Positions 27,600 to 35,900 of a DNA stretch of 64,000 nucleotides are shown one piece after another. How positions within the stretch are numbered: the first letter of the stretch is position 1; each line of letters opens with the position of its first letter. The notes under the pieces are model-generated. The model did not search any database. It was given only the letters and a program-made list of their open reading frames with translations, and was not told the origin of the DNA. A program made the translations under genes and the position numbers. Where the stretch lies: positions 4,572,501-4,636,500 of the forward strand of contig NZ_CP121445.1 in the NCBI RefSeq assembly GCF_029689925.1, given 5' to 3'. Source of the DNA: Anaerocolumna sp. AGMB13025. Lineage in GTDB: Bacteria > Bacillota > Clostridia > Lachnospirales > Lachnospiraceae.

Positions 27600-28013
27600 A
27601 ATATCACTCCTTTCTAAACATATTTATATTAATTATTATATGTAAAAAAACAGGTTTGATACTCAAATCGTTAATAAACATTTGTCAACCTGTCCAATTT
27701 ATTTAAAATTTACTAATTTATTTGTAGTCTAATATTCGAATACTTAATCGCTAGATACTAGTTTATTATCATATATCAGATTAAAAGGTAATTTAATTAT
27801 AACAAATATTTCAAGGAGGTACAACATGAAATTTGGAATGACGATATAAAAATGTTTTTATACCTAATAATTTGATTGGTTAGCCTCATAAAAAACTATA
27901 TTTCACAAATGCTTATATATTAAGTCTGATTTCGTCCATCAGTAGAATAATACCAGATTTCTCTCAGTTTTTGAAACTTATTTCGTATAATAACTTCTGC
28001 TATAAGCGCCTAT
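27600..28013. other. 414-bp AT-rich spacer upstream of RADAR, with an orphan SD and 7-codon frame
   Basis: Apart from the leader hairpin, the spacer holds a near-perfect AAGGAGG at 27813-27819 followed by ATG at 27826 and a stop after seven codons (MKFGMTI, 27826-27849, plus strand). This looks like the decapitated start of a lost gene or a leader peptide. I see no other gene in the stretch. Confidence 0.5.
27635..27692 (-). promoter_or_regulatory. Hairpin plus U-run and -10 element in the RADAR operon leader
   Basis: On the minus strand, CAGGTT/AACCTG (27687-27692 with 27651-27656) and CAAAT/ATTTG (27680-27684 with 27664-27668) form an 11-bp stem with an asymmetric internal loop. It is followed at once by seven Ts (27644-27650), as in an intrinsic terminator. 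A TTGACA lies in the upstream arm (27685-27690) and a TATAAT at 27635-27640, 36 nt before the start codon. It could be an attenuator, the terminator of upstream readthrough, or an operator overlapping a promoter. Confidence 0.5.
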
Positions 28014-29303
28014 TTAGCTGCAAAAAATCTCCTCCAATGCCCTGCCATCACAGTTATCTAAGTGGACTCCCAGAATACTTGCCATAGTAGGTGCTAAATC
28101 CACCATGGAAACTTCACCCAGGGGATACCCCTTTTTGATGCAAGCTCCAGATATCACTAAATTGCACTGATATCCGGGCTTATCCGGTGAAAAGCCGTGA
28201 GTTGCATAAGTGATGCCCTGTTCCTTCAAATCGGTAACCACAGAACCCTTAAGACTATCATCGAAACAGTAACCTGCCTTAGCCTCCAGCATATAAGAAA
28301 CCGAAGAAACCACATGCTGCTCCTTTAACTCCTTACCGGTATATATTCTCTCGATTCCATAGCTTTCTTTCGCAGCCGCCATATTTATAACCTCTAATGC
28401 CAGCTGTTCCGCTTCACTATCCTTCTCTTTGAGATGAAGATATGCTGCTCCGCCGGCACTCTGAATATATGCCCGCCATTTCATTTCACCTTTCTCTTCA
28501 TAGATCAGACCTTTTTCTTTCAGTAATTGATTTAGTTTTACCTTATAACGGATATTAATCTGTCCGTGATCCCCTACTACCAGAAATACCGTATCTTTAT
28601 AGCTGCCTGCTTCTTCTGCTGCCTTTATGATATCTCCCAGTCTGTTATCCATACGGATAAGGATTTTCTCAATCTCTGTACTATCCGTACCATAACCATG
28701 CTTTCCATCATCCAGATCAATAAGATGAAGAAAAAGCAGTTCCGGTTTTTTCTGCTTAATCACTTCCACTGCACACCTGGTAGTAAAGTCATCCAGATAA
28801 GGCTGCTGAATCCCTTTTCTGATATGGCCGAACTTTCTCTCCATTCCGATGCTAAATAGCGGACTGCCGTTTTTTAATATTTTAATTGCCTGATTTTCAT
28901 TTTTAACTGCCCTTATCTCCGGTATGTTATAAGTAATGGCAGCCTTTCCCGTTACGGGCCATAAAATTCCGGCGGATTTCATACCTTGTTCTTTCAGCCG
29001 GTCATAAATAGCAGGCACTTTCACATCCTTCTTAAACCAAAACCAGTTCTGGTCTTTTTCCGGTATAAAAGGCTGAAGGGGATTGTTGTGATAAATCCCG
29101 TGTTTGTCCGGATAAACCCCTGTTACCATCGTAGTATGCACCACATAAGTAAGGGTTGGATACACACTTTTCAGCTTATGTGTACCGACCCCATTATCTA
29201 TTAATCTCGATAGATTTGGCAGACTTTTTGCCTTTTCCCAATTATCCTCTGAAAATGCATCATAGGATATCACGATTAAATGTTTTGCTTTTCCTGTCCC
29301 CAT
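28014..29303 (-). CDS. Alkaline phosphatase-superfamily nucleotide pyrophosphatase/phosphodiesterase
   Basis: 429 residues from the ATG at 29303 (GAGGA 6 nt upstream); a GTG at 29315 would add four residues. 'LIVISYDAFSEDNW' gives the first metal Asp, 'LKSVYPTLTYVVHTTMVTG' the Thr nucleophile of ectonucleotide pyrophosphatases, and 'FLVVGDHGQ' the second metal site, with a late 'YATHGFSPDKPGYQC' carrying the last His. The enzyme hydrolyses phosphodiester or pyrophosphate bonds of small molecules. No signal peptide is visible. It lies 20 bp after the UMF1-type MFS gene and probably shares its operon, suggesting transport plus hydrolysis of one substrate. Confidence 0.88.
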   Translation of the reverse strand: MGTGKAKHLIVISYDAFSEDNWEKAKSLPNLSRLIDNGVGTHKLKSVYPTLTYVVHTTMVTGVYPDKHGIYHNNPLQPFIPEKDQNWFWFKKDVKVPAIYDRLKEQGMKSAGILWPVTGKAAITYNIPEIRAVKNENQAIKILKNGSPLFSIGMERKFGHIRKGIQQPYLDDFTTRCAVEVIKQKKPELLFLHLIDLDDGKHGYGTDSTEIEKILIRMDNRLGDIIKAAEEAGSYKDTVFLVVGDHGQINIRYKVKLNQLLKEKGLIYEEKGEMKWRAYIQSAGGAAYLHLKEKDSEAEQLALEVINMAAAKESYGIERIYTGKELKEQHVVSSVSYMLEAKAGYCFDDSLKGSVVTDLKEQGITYATHGFSPDKPGYQCNLVISGACIKKGYPLGEVSMVDLAPTMASILGVHLDNCDGRALEEIFCS

Positions 29304-29323
29304 ATGATTCCTCACTCCATAAC

Positions 29324-30568
29324 TTAAACTTCACTGCTAAAGCTGTGCTCCTTCGGCAGTGTAATAAAAATTGCAAACCCTATCAAAAACAAAGGAATAA
29401 TCCCTAGTATACTTAATTTAGCATTACCGGTAAGAGTCGTTGTCAGTGACATTACCGTCGGTCCTACAATTGCAGAGAATTTACCGAATATATTGTAAAA
29501 ACCAAAGAACTCATTCGATTTCTCTTTTGGTACAATCCTGGCATAATAAGATCTGCTGAGGGCCTGAACTCCACCCTGTGCTGAACCAATTAAAGCACCC
29601 AGAATAAAGATATGCCATACGGAAGATATAAAATATGCCGCAATACACGAAACGATATAAGTAAAGATACCTATCGTAATCATGGTTCTGGCTGAAAACC
29701 TTTTTGCCAGATTGCCATAGAGTATTGCGCAGGGAAATGCGATTACCTGAATAATCAACAGGATTCCAAGGAGGGTAAAGGTATCCAGGGCATTGTCTCC
29801 TAAGACAGAAGTTGCATAGGGTACCACCATTTTAATAATAGTATCTACTCCGTCTATATAGAAAAAATAGGCAAGGAGAAAAATGAATACGGTTTTGTGC
29901 TGTCTGATATTCTTAAAAGTGGAGCCCAACCGCTTAAAGCTGTTATACACCGGACGGGGTTCTGGCTCTATGTAGTGCTTCTGCTTTACCTCCCTTATCA
30001 TAGGCAGGGTAAAAAGCCCCCACCATAAGGCCGTAATGATAAACCCAATCTGATATCCGATTGCCTTGTCCATTCCCAATACAAAAATCAAAGCAAGACT
30101 GATGCCAAAAGGAATTACGCTGGATATATATCCAAAAGCAAAGCCTAAAGAAGAAACCTTGTCCATCCGTTCATCCTTTGATACATCGACTATAAATGCA
30201 TCATAGAATATATTGGAGCCTGCAAAACCAATGGCAGATAAAACAAAGAACAGAATCAAGAGTTTCCACTGTCCGCTGGAGGGAGATACAAAAGCCAGGG
30301 CTGCCGTTGCGAATACCCCAAGCGCTGTAAAGAACACAAAAAAGCGTTTCTTCTTATCCTTATAATCTGCTATCGTTCCTAAAATCGGACTTAATACTGC
30401 CACCAGAATACTTGCTATTGAATTAAAATACCCAAGATCCATACTGTTTTTTACATTATCAAACATACCAAATATAATTGGTAGAAGTGCTGTTGTAACT
30501 GCCATGGAATACGCCGAATTACCGCAGTCCACGAATACCCATGCTCTTTCTTCTCTGGTTAATTTCAT
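29324..30568 (-). CDS. MFS transporter, UMF1 / Atg22-like family
   Basis: 414 residues, about twelve membrane segments. The N-terminus 'EERAWVFVDCGNSAYSMAV' is the recognisable start of the UMF1 (Atg22-like) branch of the major facilitator superfamily; 'LGTIADYKDKKKR' is the loop 2-3 motif. The substrate is unknown. It shares a strand with the phosphodiesterase that follows. An internally deleted palindromic element lies just upstream of its promoter region. Confidence 0.88.
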   Translation of the reverse strand: MKLTREERAWVFVDCGNSAYSMAVTTALLPIIFGMFDNVKNSMDLGYFNSIASILVAVLSPILGTIADYKDKKKRFFVFFTALGVFATAALAFVSPSSGQWKLLILFFVLSAIGFAGSNIFYDAFIVDVSKDERMDKVSSLGFAFGYISSVIPFGISLALIFVLGMDKAIGYQIGFIITALWWGLFTLPMIREVKQKHYIEPEPRPVYNSFKRLGSTFKNIRQHKTVFIFLLAYFFYIDGVDTIIKMVVPYATSVLGDNALDTFTLLGILLIIQVIAFPCAILYGNLAKRFSARTMITIGIFTYIVSCIAAYFISSVWHIFILGALIGSAQGGVQALSRSYYARIVPKEKSNEFFGFYNIFGKFSAIVGPTVMSLTTTLTGNAKLSILGIIPLFLIGFAIFITLPKEHSFSSEV

Positions 30569-30649
30569 GAGATAAAACTCCTCCTGTGTTTATGATTGAT
30601 AAAATTATACCATATAGTTTATAATGGTACGTAAAAATAATGTAAAGAA

Positions 30650-30762
30650 TTCAAACTTCGCAGTTATTTTTGTCCTGGTATACTTGATAAAATCAGCAAG
30701 GAAGGTGATTAAGTAAGCATTGATTATGCTTTCAATTTAGCTTTAGGGCTGATTTTATTGAG
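30650..30762. repeat. Palindromic MITE-like element, internally deleted copy
   Basis: Matches 9824-9906 almost base for base (aacttcgcagttatttttRtcYtggtatac...), then resumes at the equivalent of 10104-10135. The join falls at an ATGCT direct repeat present at both edges of the missing 197 bp. Terminal repeats are 30683-30697 and 30748-30762, the right one with one or two changes. It lies between the MFS gene start and the GDPD gene end. Confidence 0.85.
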
Positions 30763-30784
30763 TAAAGAATATATAAACATGGAT

Positions 30785-31528
30785 TCAAATATTACTTCGC
30801 TGCTCCTCAGCGATTTTAAGTCCAATATCCGGATAATTGGTAATCATGCCTTCCAGGTTGTTCTCGCATACCATTTTCATATATTCCGGCTCGTTGACAG
30901 TCCAGGGACGCAATAGAATGTTCTTTTCCCTGCACTCCTTAATAAAATTTGGATACTGCAGGTTATAAAGAGCCGGATGCAACGCTTTCACACCATGCCT
31001 TAGGGCATATTCCGGCATATCTATATAGCCGTCTTCATATAAAAAAGCCGTTTCTACAGTAGGCTTTAATTCACTCAGTTTCATTACCGAATAATGATTA
31101 AAGGAGGAATAAATAACCTTATCTTCAAGTCCCATTTGCTTTGTTAAATCCAGTACTTTTTCTTCAATATTATCATAAAATATGATTCCGCTTTTTATCT
31201 CCACATTAATGAGTAACCCGGATTCTTTCATAAGCATATACACTTCCTCAAGAGTAGGGATTTTAACCACACCATACTCAGGAAATTTTTTATTGACATT
31301 CAGTGTCTTAATTTCTTCCAAGGTAAAATCCTTTACCCATCCGCGCCTGTCACTGACTCGGTTAACCGTCTCATCATGGATAATTACAAGAGCTCCATCC
31401 TTTGTCATCTGTACATCCAACTCTATTCCGTCGGCTTTTAGCTCAATTGCTTTATGGAATGCCTCCAAGGTATTCTCCGGAGCATATCCGGAAGCTCCTC
31501 TATGTGCCCATACTAATGTCCGTTTCAT
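30785..31528 (-). CDS. Glycerophosphodiester phosphodiesterase
   Basis: 247 residues, cytoplasmic (no signal peptide). 'WAHRGASGYAPENTLEAF' holds catalytic His9 and the conserved Glu/Asn. 'GIELDVQMTKDG' (Glu36, Asp38) binds the metal and 'LVIIHDETVNR' holds the second catalytic His51. 'VNEPEYMKMV' and 'GMITNYPD' near the C-terminus are the usual TIM-barrel closing blocks. It releases sn-glycerol 3-phosphate from deacylated phospholipid head groups. Single gene; no uptake system for the substrate adjoins it. Confidence 0.95.
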   Translation of the reverse strand: MKRTLVWAHRGASGYAPENTLEAFHKAIELKADGIELDVQMTKDGALVIIHDETVNRVSDRRGWVKDFTLEEIKTLNVNKKFPEYGVVKIPTLEEVYMLMKESGLLINVEIKSGIIFYDNIEEKVLDLTKQMGLEDKVIYSSFNHYSVMKLSELKPTVETAFLYEDGYIDMPEYALRHGVKALHPALYNLQYPNFIKECREKNILLRPWTVNEPEYMKMVCENNLEGMITNYPDIGLKIAEEQRSNI

Positions 31529-31777
31529 AGTGTTATTCCTTTCCCTGATAAACTTCCTCTTTCTTCCTTTTACTATACACTGAAACAGTAAAAAAACAAA
31601 GTTTATTTATAAAATTTTTCGATATAACAGCTTATTTGCAAATGCAATATTACAAATTAAGACATTTATTCTATTCCCAATCAACTGAATTAAAGCAGGT
31701 CCTCAGATATTTATATGTACTATAAATACATATTCTATTCCTATATTCAGCTTGGCAGTTCATATGCAAACAATCAG

Positions 31778-31801
31778 TTTTGTCGTATAATTAAGACAAA
31801 A
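31778..31801 (+). promoter_or_regulatory. Inverted repeat around a TATAAT box, upstream of the 57-residue gene
   Basis: TTTTGTC (31778-31784) and GACAAAA (31795-31801) flank TATAAT (31786-31791), about 165 bp before the small gene. There is no good -35 at 17 bp. It could be an operator over a promoter. The rest of 31529-31966 is AT-rich with no gene that I can support. Confidence 0.4.
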
Positions 31802-31966
31802 TCAGAGAAGACTAAAACAGATAATTAAGCATCACTTATAGATAGCTTATAGATATATATCATAAATCATAAGCTGTAATTGTAAATCAGATTGGACTAG
31901 TAACCTTGTCAGCTTTTAAACATGATTGAATCACATTTCACAAATAAGATGAAGGAGGATATTATT

Positions 31967-32140
31967 ATGTATATTGGCAGCACAAATTATTATATGGACA
32001 CTTTGAAAAATCGGGGCAATATTCAGCCAAACTGGGATGCTTCTGAGAAGTACGAGAATTGCGAAAACTTCTATCAGCAGATAACCGGAGAAGACGATAA
32101 AAGTAAATATTTCCACAAAAAGAATAAGAATGTTCAATAA
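31967..32140 (+). CDS. Small hydrophilic protein, 57 residues, unknown
   Basis: Starts at the ATG at 31967, which has GAAGGAGGA 8 nt upstream; the frame is open from 31922 but that extension spans the ribosome binding site. The protein is rich in Asn, Lys, Tyr and Glu ('YIGSTNYYMDTLKNRGNIQ', 'KYENCENFYQQITGEDDKSK') with a single Cys and no membrane segment. It has its own terminator at 32235-32281, so it is probably a real monocistronic unit. I do not recognise the family. Confidence 0.6.
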   Translation: MYIGSTNYYMDTLKNRGNIQPNWDASEKYENCENFYQQITGEDDKSKYFHKKNKNVQ

Positions 32141-32234
32141 GAATGAAAGCTTTTATAATTGTATTATACTGACTTGCAGCTTTGATATATCCATTTCAAA
32201 CATCTTTATGGAATAACTAAAATTTCAATATGTT

Positions 32235-32281
32235 AAAAACCTGCTAATGAAAATAAACTTGACTTTCATTAGCAGGTTTTT
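32235..32281. terminator. Bidirectional Rho-independent terminator
   Basis: Perfect 18-bp stem 32235-32252 with 32264-32281 (aaaaacctgctaatgaaa and complement), 11-nt loop, A-run before and T-run within the right arm. It serves the small gene (plus) and the convergent GH18-like gene (minus, stop at 32300). Confidence 0.93.
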
Positions 32282-32299
32282 ATGTTATAACATAAACGG

Positions 32300-33592
32300 T
32301 TAAGTTTCCGGATAAACCTTATTTATGCCATATTGGCTGTTAATAACCAGCCACATCTGAGCAAAATAATTCATAATATTCCAGATTGCAGCTCCTTGAA
32401 TTCCATATTCCGGCACAAGCCCCGTCAGGGTATTAATCGTTCTTGCATCGGAGAACCATACAATGTGTCCGACTTGTACGTTATTTAAAGTATAATACTC
32501 ATAGTATGGAGCCTGGGCATTCTCTTCAAACAGTATCGTGGAACCGGTCACCACGGCCAGTTCAATTGCCGCATCCGTCGTCAGCGAATTCGCTCTGGTC
32601 ACACCTATCACATATGGAGTCTGCCAGTTGTATCCAATGACAGAAATCCCATTGAAAATTTTTTCTGCCGGTATTAAAGCAACCGCATACTCAATAAACT
32701 GTCTTGACAAATATGCAGGTGTAGTTGGGGAAGGTGGTCCGGAAAAGGACCCCCAGGCATAGGATAAGATTATTATATAATCCGAAAGCTGACCTAAAAC
32801 TGTGTAATCTACTTTTTCATAATTAATTTCGCTGGAACTTACGTAAATCCTTGGAGTCAGGGTTATAAATAATACAAAGCCTTCCTCCTTTAAACGTACG
32901 GATAATCTGGTAATATAGTTTTCATAGGCCAGTCTGTTTTCCTGATTTAAATTTACCAGTGAAATATTTAATCCATAATAATCTTTTTCTCTTAATATGT
33001 TTAAGATAGCATTAATATTACGTGTTAAATTCTCTTCATTATACAAGATACTATTTTCGACCTCGGCATTGCTTATTCCCTGATAGTTTAGGGTGGATAA
33101 TGACATGATGGGAGCAACACTATACTCCTTGGCGAGTTGAATGACCTCCGTCTCATCACTGCCTTCTATTTCACCATTCTCTACCGTCCTGTAATTAAAT
33201 ATCGTTAGAAAGGTTAAGAAAGGCAGGGTTTTCCTTAGTATATCCCGATCTATAAAAGGATAAGCATATGCATTAACAGAAATACTGCCTTGGGTTTCAT
33301 AGCGGATAATAATCGTTTCACCTTGATAAAGTGCATCCCTGTTTGAAAGAAAAGGATTATTCCTAAGTAACTGCATTCTGGTAACACCAAATGCAGCGGC
33401 TACGCTCTCAAGGGTATCTCCCTCAGTGGCAATATAAACCTGATTGGGATATGCAATTACTATGGTTTGTCCGGTAACCAGTTGTTCTGGGTTTATTAAC
33501 CCGTTTTGCTCTACTAAACCCGTTACCGATACATTATAATCCTGGGCTATGGTATAAATCGTTTCACCGGGCTGTACTACATGAATAATCAT
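32300..33592 (-). CDS. LysM-GH18 (YaaH/SleL-type) protein, catalytic motif lost
   Basis: 430 residues without a signal peptide. Two LysM domains occupy about 3-47 and 51-97 ('VVQPGETIYTIAQDYNVSV', 'TEGDTLESVAAAFGV'), followed by a GH18 barrel (about 105-430). This is the layout of spore cortex-lytic glucosaminidases such as YaaH/SleL. The expected catalytic motif DGxNIDFE is here YGLNISLVN at 206-214: the general-acid Glu is Val213 and the paired Asp is Ser211. The fold blocks remain ('APIMSLST', 'LSDYIIILSYAWGS', 'GAAIWNIMNY'). It is therefore probably a non-hydrolytic peptidoglycan- or cortex-binding protein of the spore (inference). Confidence 0.85.
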   Translation of the reverse strand: MIIHVVQPGETIYTIAQDYNVSVTGLVEQNGLINPEQLVTGQTIVIAYPNQVYIATEGDTLESVAAAFGVTRMQLLRNNPFLSNRDALYQGETIIIRYETQGSISVNAYAYPFIDRDILRKTLPFLTFLTIFNYRTVENGEIEGSDETEVIQLAKEYSVAPIMSLSTLNYQGISNAEVENSILYNEENLTRNINAILNILREKDYYGLNISLVNLNQENRLAYENYITRLSVRLKEEGFVLFITLTPRIYVSSSEINYEKVDYTVLGQLSDYIIILSYAWGSFSGPPSPTTPAYLSRQFIEYAVALIPAEKIFNGISVIGYNWQTPYVIGVTRANSLTTDAAIELAVVTGSTILFEENAQAPYYEYYTLNNVQVGHIVWFSDARTINTLTGLVPEYGIQGAAIWNIMNYFAQMWLVINSQYGINKVYPET

Positions 33593-33754
33593 GAATACCT
33601 CAATTTATCAATTTGTTTCATTATATGATTCATTTTATAAATTATAATCTAACAGCCACTTATATTGTAAGTCGGGGGCAATTAAATCAACTAATATCAA
33701 GTTTATAATAAAAATCTATCGGCTGGAATTTCATAAAACATATACCAGGCTTCA

Positions 33755-35689
33755 TTAAAACAATTGAAAGAATTCCCCAAAATTCTTAAAATGTTTATTA
33801 TATACCATCTGCTTAACTTTAAGATTATCTATACCTGTAATCTCCTTTATGAAATTATCCACATCTTCTGTAATCTCATTGTCTAATATAAAGATATTAT
33901 TATAGGAAAAGGGATATATTCTGGTAAAATAATTCTTTAACTTATCTGCAAGGGTCTCTTCTTTAAACAAGAAATCCCGGCAGTCCATTATTTCAAGGAC
34001 TTCTAATTCCATAGAAAACTCTTCTGCCTGCATTATTTCATTTTTTAGAGCCTTTTTAAAAAGCTCTATATGATTTGGAAGAAGAAACTTCTGCTGTTCT
34101 TCCAGGGTGTAAAGATTATTAAGGACTGGCGCAATATGACCGGCAATACTCTCAAGAGTCAGTATATTCTCTTCTTCCCCGTTACCGGCCTCCTTATATT
34201 TAAACACCATAATAACTCCAAGAAGGTCTGTATCAATCCGCTCAATATAGATCGGCATTATACTTAGGCCTGATATTTCTCCCAGGCTGTTATAGAAATC
34301 CTCTTCTAAAAATTCTTTGGTTTCCTCTTCACTGCTTATAATCAAAGTATTGCCTTCTAGCACCTTTTCCCATCTGGAATCCGGTTTTATTATAACCTCC
34401 GGCACACTGATTCCATATAAGGACTGAATCTTAAACTCCCCCTTTTCCTTATCATAGAGGGCTATCAGGGCTTTTTCTACATCAAAGGATATATTTAACG
34501 TCTTTAAGGTCATCTCAAGAAGGATATCCGTACGGGTGGAACTATTTATATTCTTAATCAGCTCGTTGAGACTGACCAGTTTCTCAAGCTTCCTTTGTAT
34601 GGATTTTTTCTGTTCTGTAACCTGGGAAAACAGTCTGGCATTGGATAGGGAGATGAAGGTAGAAGAGGCCAGACTTTCGATTAGTTCAAATATGCTGCTT
34701 TTATACTTTGCACCGGTAACCGTACTGCTTAGGGAGACAAAACCCAGAATTTGATTATTTCTTACAATCAATATCAGATACAGGGGCTTAAGCTCACTTA
34801 AAGAGTCGATATTTTCCTCAAAGATAGAGTTAAAATACGCTCTGTCCCCTTCCTTTGATACATCGATGATTATTTTATTGCTATCGATAAAACTGCCGCT
34901 TTTCAGACTTAAGCTTATCCAGATATCTTTTACATTATGGAAAATATCCTTAAAGGCTTTTAACGTATAGTTTTCACTTTTTTCATCATAGAGTACAAAA
35001 CCGGTAACAGAGCTTTGGGTAAGTTCTGAAAAGACATCGGTGGAAAGGTTGTATAGAGCAGCTAAATCCAGTTCACTAAGAAGGACTCTTGAGGACTGGT
35101 TTATCGCAAATAGATTAAAGATTTTTTCGTCCAGACTTAAGTTTGCCTTTTGAAGCACCTGGTAACTTTTATAATTACCAAGGGCCGTATTACATAACTT
35201 CATTAAAACTTCTGCAATGATATAATCATTTTCCGTAAAATCACCCATAGTTTTATTGGTGATGAAGATAAATCCCGACAGACTGTATTCTGCTATAATC
35301 GGAATTACCAGTTTTACATTATACTGCTGCGTTAAGTCTTCCTTGAAGTATTTTACCATATCCTTTTTATCATATAGAATGCTTCCATGGAATTTGGCAT
35401 AATTATCGTGGGTTTCCTCTGCCGTTATGACCTCAGGTTTGCCAAATTTTCCTTTTACCTTTTTTCTGATATAACTTTTATTATCCTCGCTCAGATAATA
35501 AAGGGCCGAATGCTCTACCAACAGCAATTCATTAATAAAATCAAAAACTGCATCTATTATTTGTTCGGAATTCATCTGCTGTGAAAAGAAATCAATGGAT
35601 TCTATAAGACCGGAATACCGAAATAACTTTTCCAAAGTTTCATGATTGTTTTGCTGTTCTTGTATAATATTTTGCAGGGAATGATCCAT
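33755..35689 (-). CDS. Multi-GAF-domain sensory protein
   Basis: 644 residues, soluble. Three GAF-like segments can be followed: about 25-175 ('HSALYYLSEDN', 'LVIPIIAEYSLSGFIFITN'), about 200-355 ('LILIVRNNQILGFVSLSS') and about 375-540 ('ALIALYDKEKGEFKIQSLYG', 'ISGLSIMPIYIERIDTDLLGVIMVFK'). They are joined by coiled-coil stretches ('TEQKKSIQRKLEKLVSLNELI'). There is no kinase, GGDEF, HD or HTH output domain. It lies upstream of nothing on its strand but downstream of the FapA-like gene (195-bp gap filled by a repeat array), so the two may act together in envelope signalling (inference). Confidence 0.78.
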   Translation of the reverse strand: MDHSLQNIIQEQQNNHETLEKLFRYSGLIESIDFFSQQMNSEQIIDAVFDFINELLLVEHSALYYLSEDNKSYIRKKVKGKFGKPEVITAEETHDNYAKFHGSILYDKKDMVKYFKEDLTQQYNVKLVIPIIAEYSLSGFIFITNKTMGDFTENDYIIAEVLMKLCNTALGNYKSYQVLQKANLSLDEKIFNLFAINQSSRVLLSELDLAALYNLSTDVFSELTQSSVTGFVLYDEKSENYTLKAFKDIFHNVKDIWISLSLKSGSFIDSNKIIIDVSKEGDRAYFNSIFEENIDSLSELKPLYLILIVRNNQILGFVSLSSTVTGAKYKSSIFELIESLASSTFISLSNARLFSQVTEQKKSIQRKLEKLVSLNELIKNINSSTRTDILLEMTLKTLNISFDVEKALIALYDKEKGEFKIQSLYGISVPEVIIKPDSRWEKVLEGNTLIISSEEETKEFLEEDFYNSLGEISGLSIMPIYIERIDTDLLGVIMVFKYKEAGNGEEENILTLESIAGHIAPVLNNLYTLEEQQKFLLPNHIELFKKALKNEIMQAEEFSMELEVLEIMDCRDFLFKEETLADKLKNYFTRIYPFSYNNIFILDNEITEDVDNFIKEITGIDNLKVKQMVYNKHFKNFGEFFQLF

Positions 35690-35755
35690 CGCAGAATATC
35701 CTCCTTATCTTTAGACTTGATTACACGACATATTTTATCTCAGGGTTCTATTTTT

Positions 35756-35900
35756 TCAGACTTCTTTTATTTCAGACTTCTTTATTTTTTGACTTCTTTT
35801 ATTTCAGACTTCTTTTATTTGAGACTTCATTTATTTCTGACCTCTTTTATTTCAGACTTCTTTATTTTCTGACCTCTTTTATTTCAGACTTCTTTTATTT
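35756..35900. repeat. 16-17 bp minisatellite running into the 3' end of the FapA-like gene
   Basis: About nine tandem units with consensus ttcttttatttcagac, some with a deletion or ga/ct changes. The last units overlap the end of the gene at 35884: the terminal codons (IKEV) and the TGA stop are themselves repeat sequence. Translation beyond the stop in the same frame would remain Lys/Glu-rich. Confidence 0.9.
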
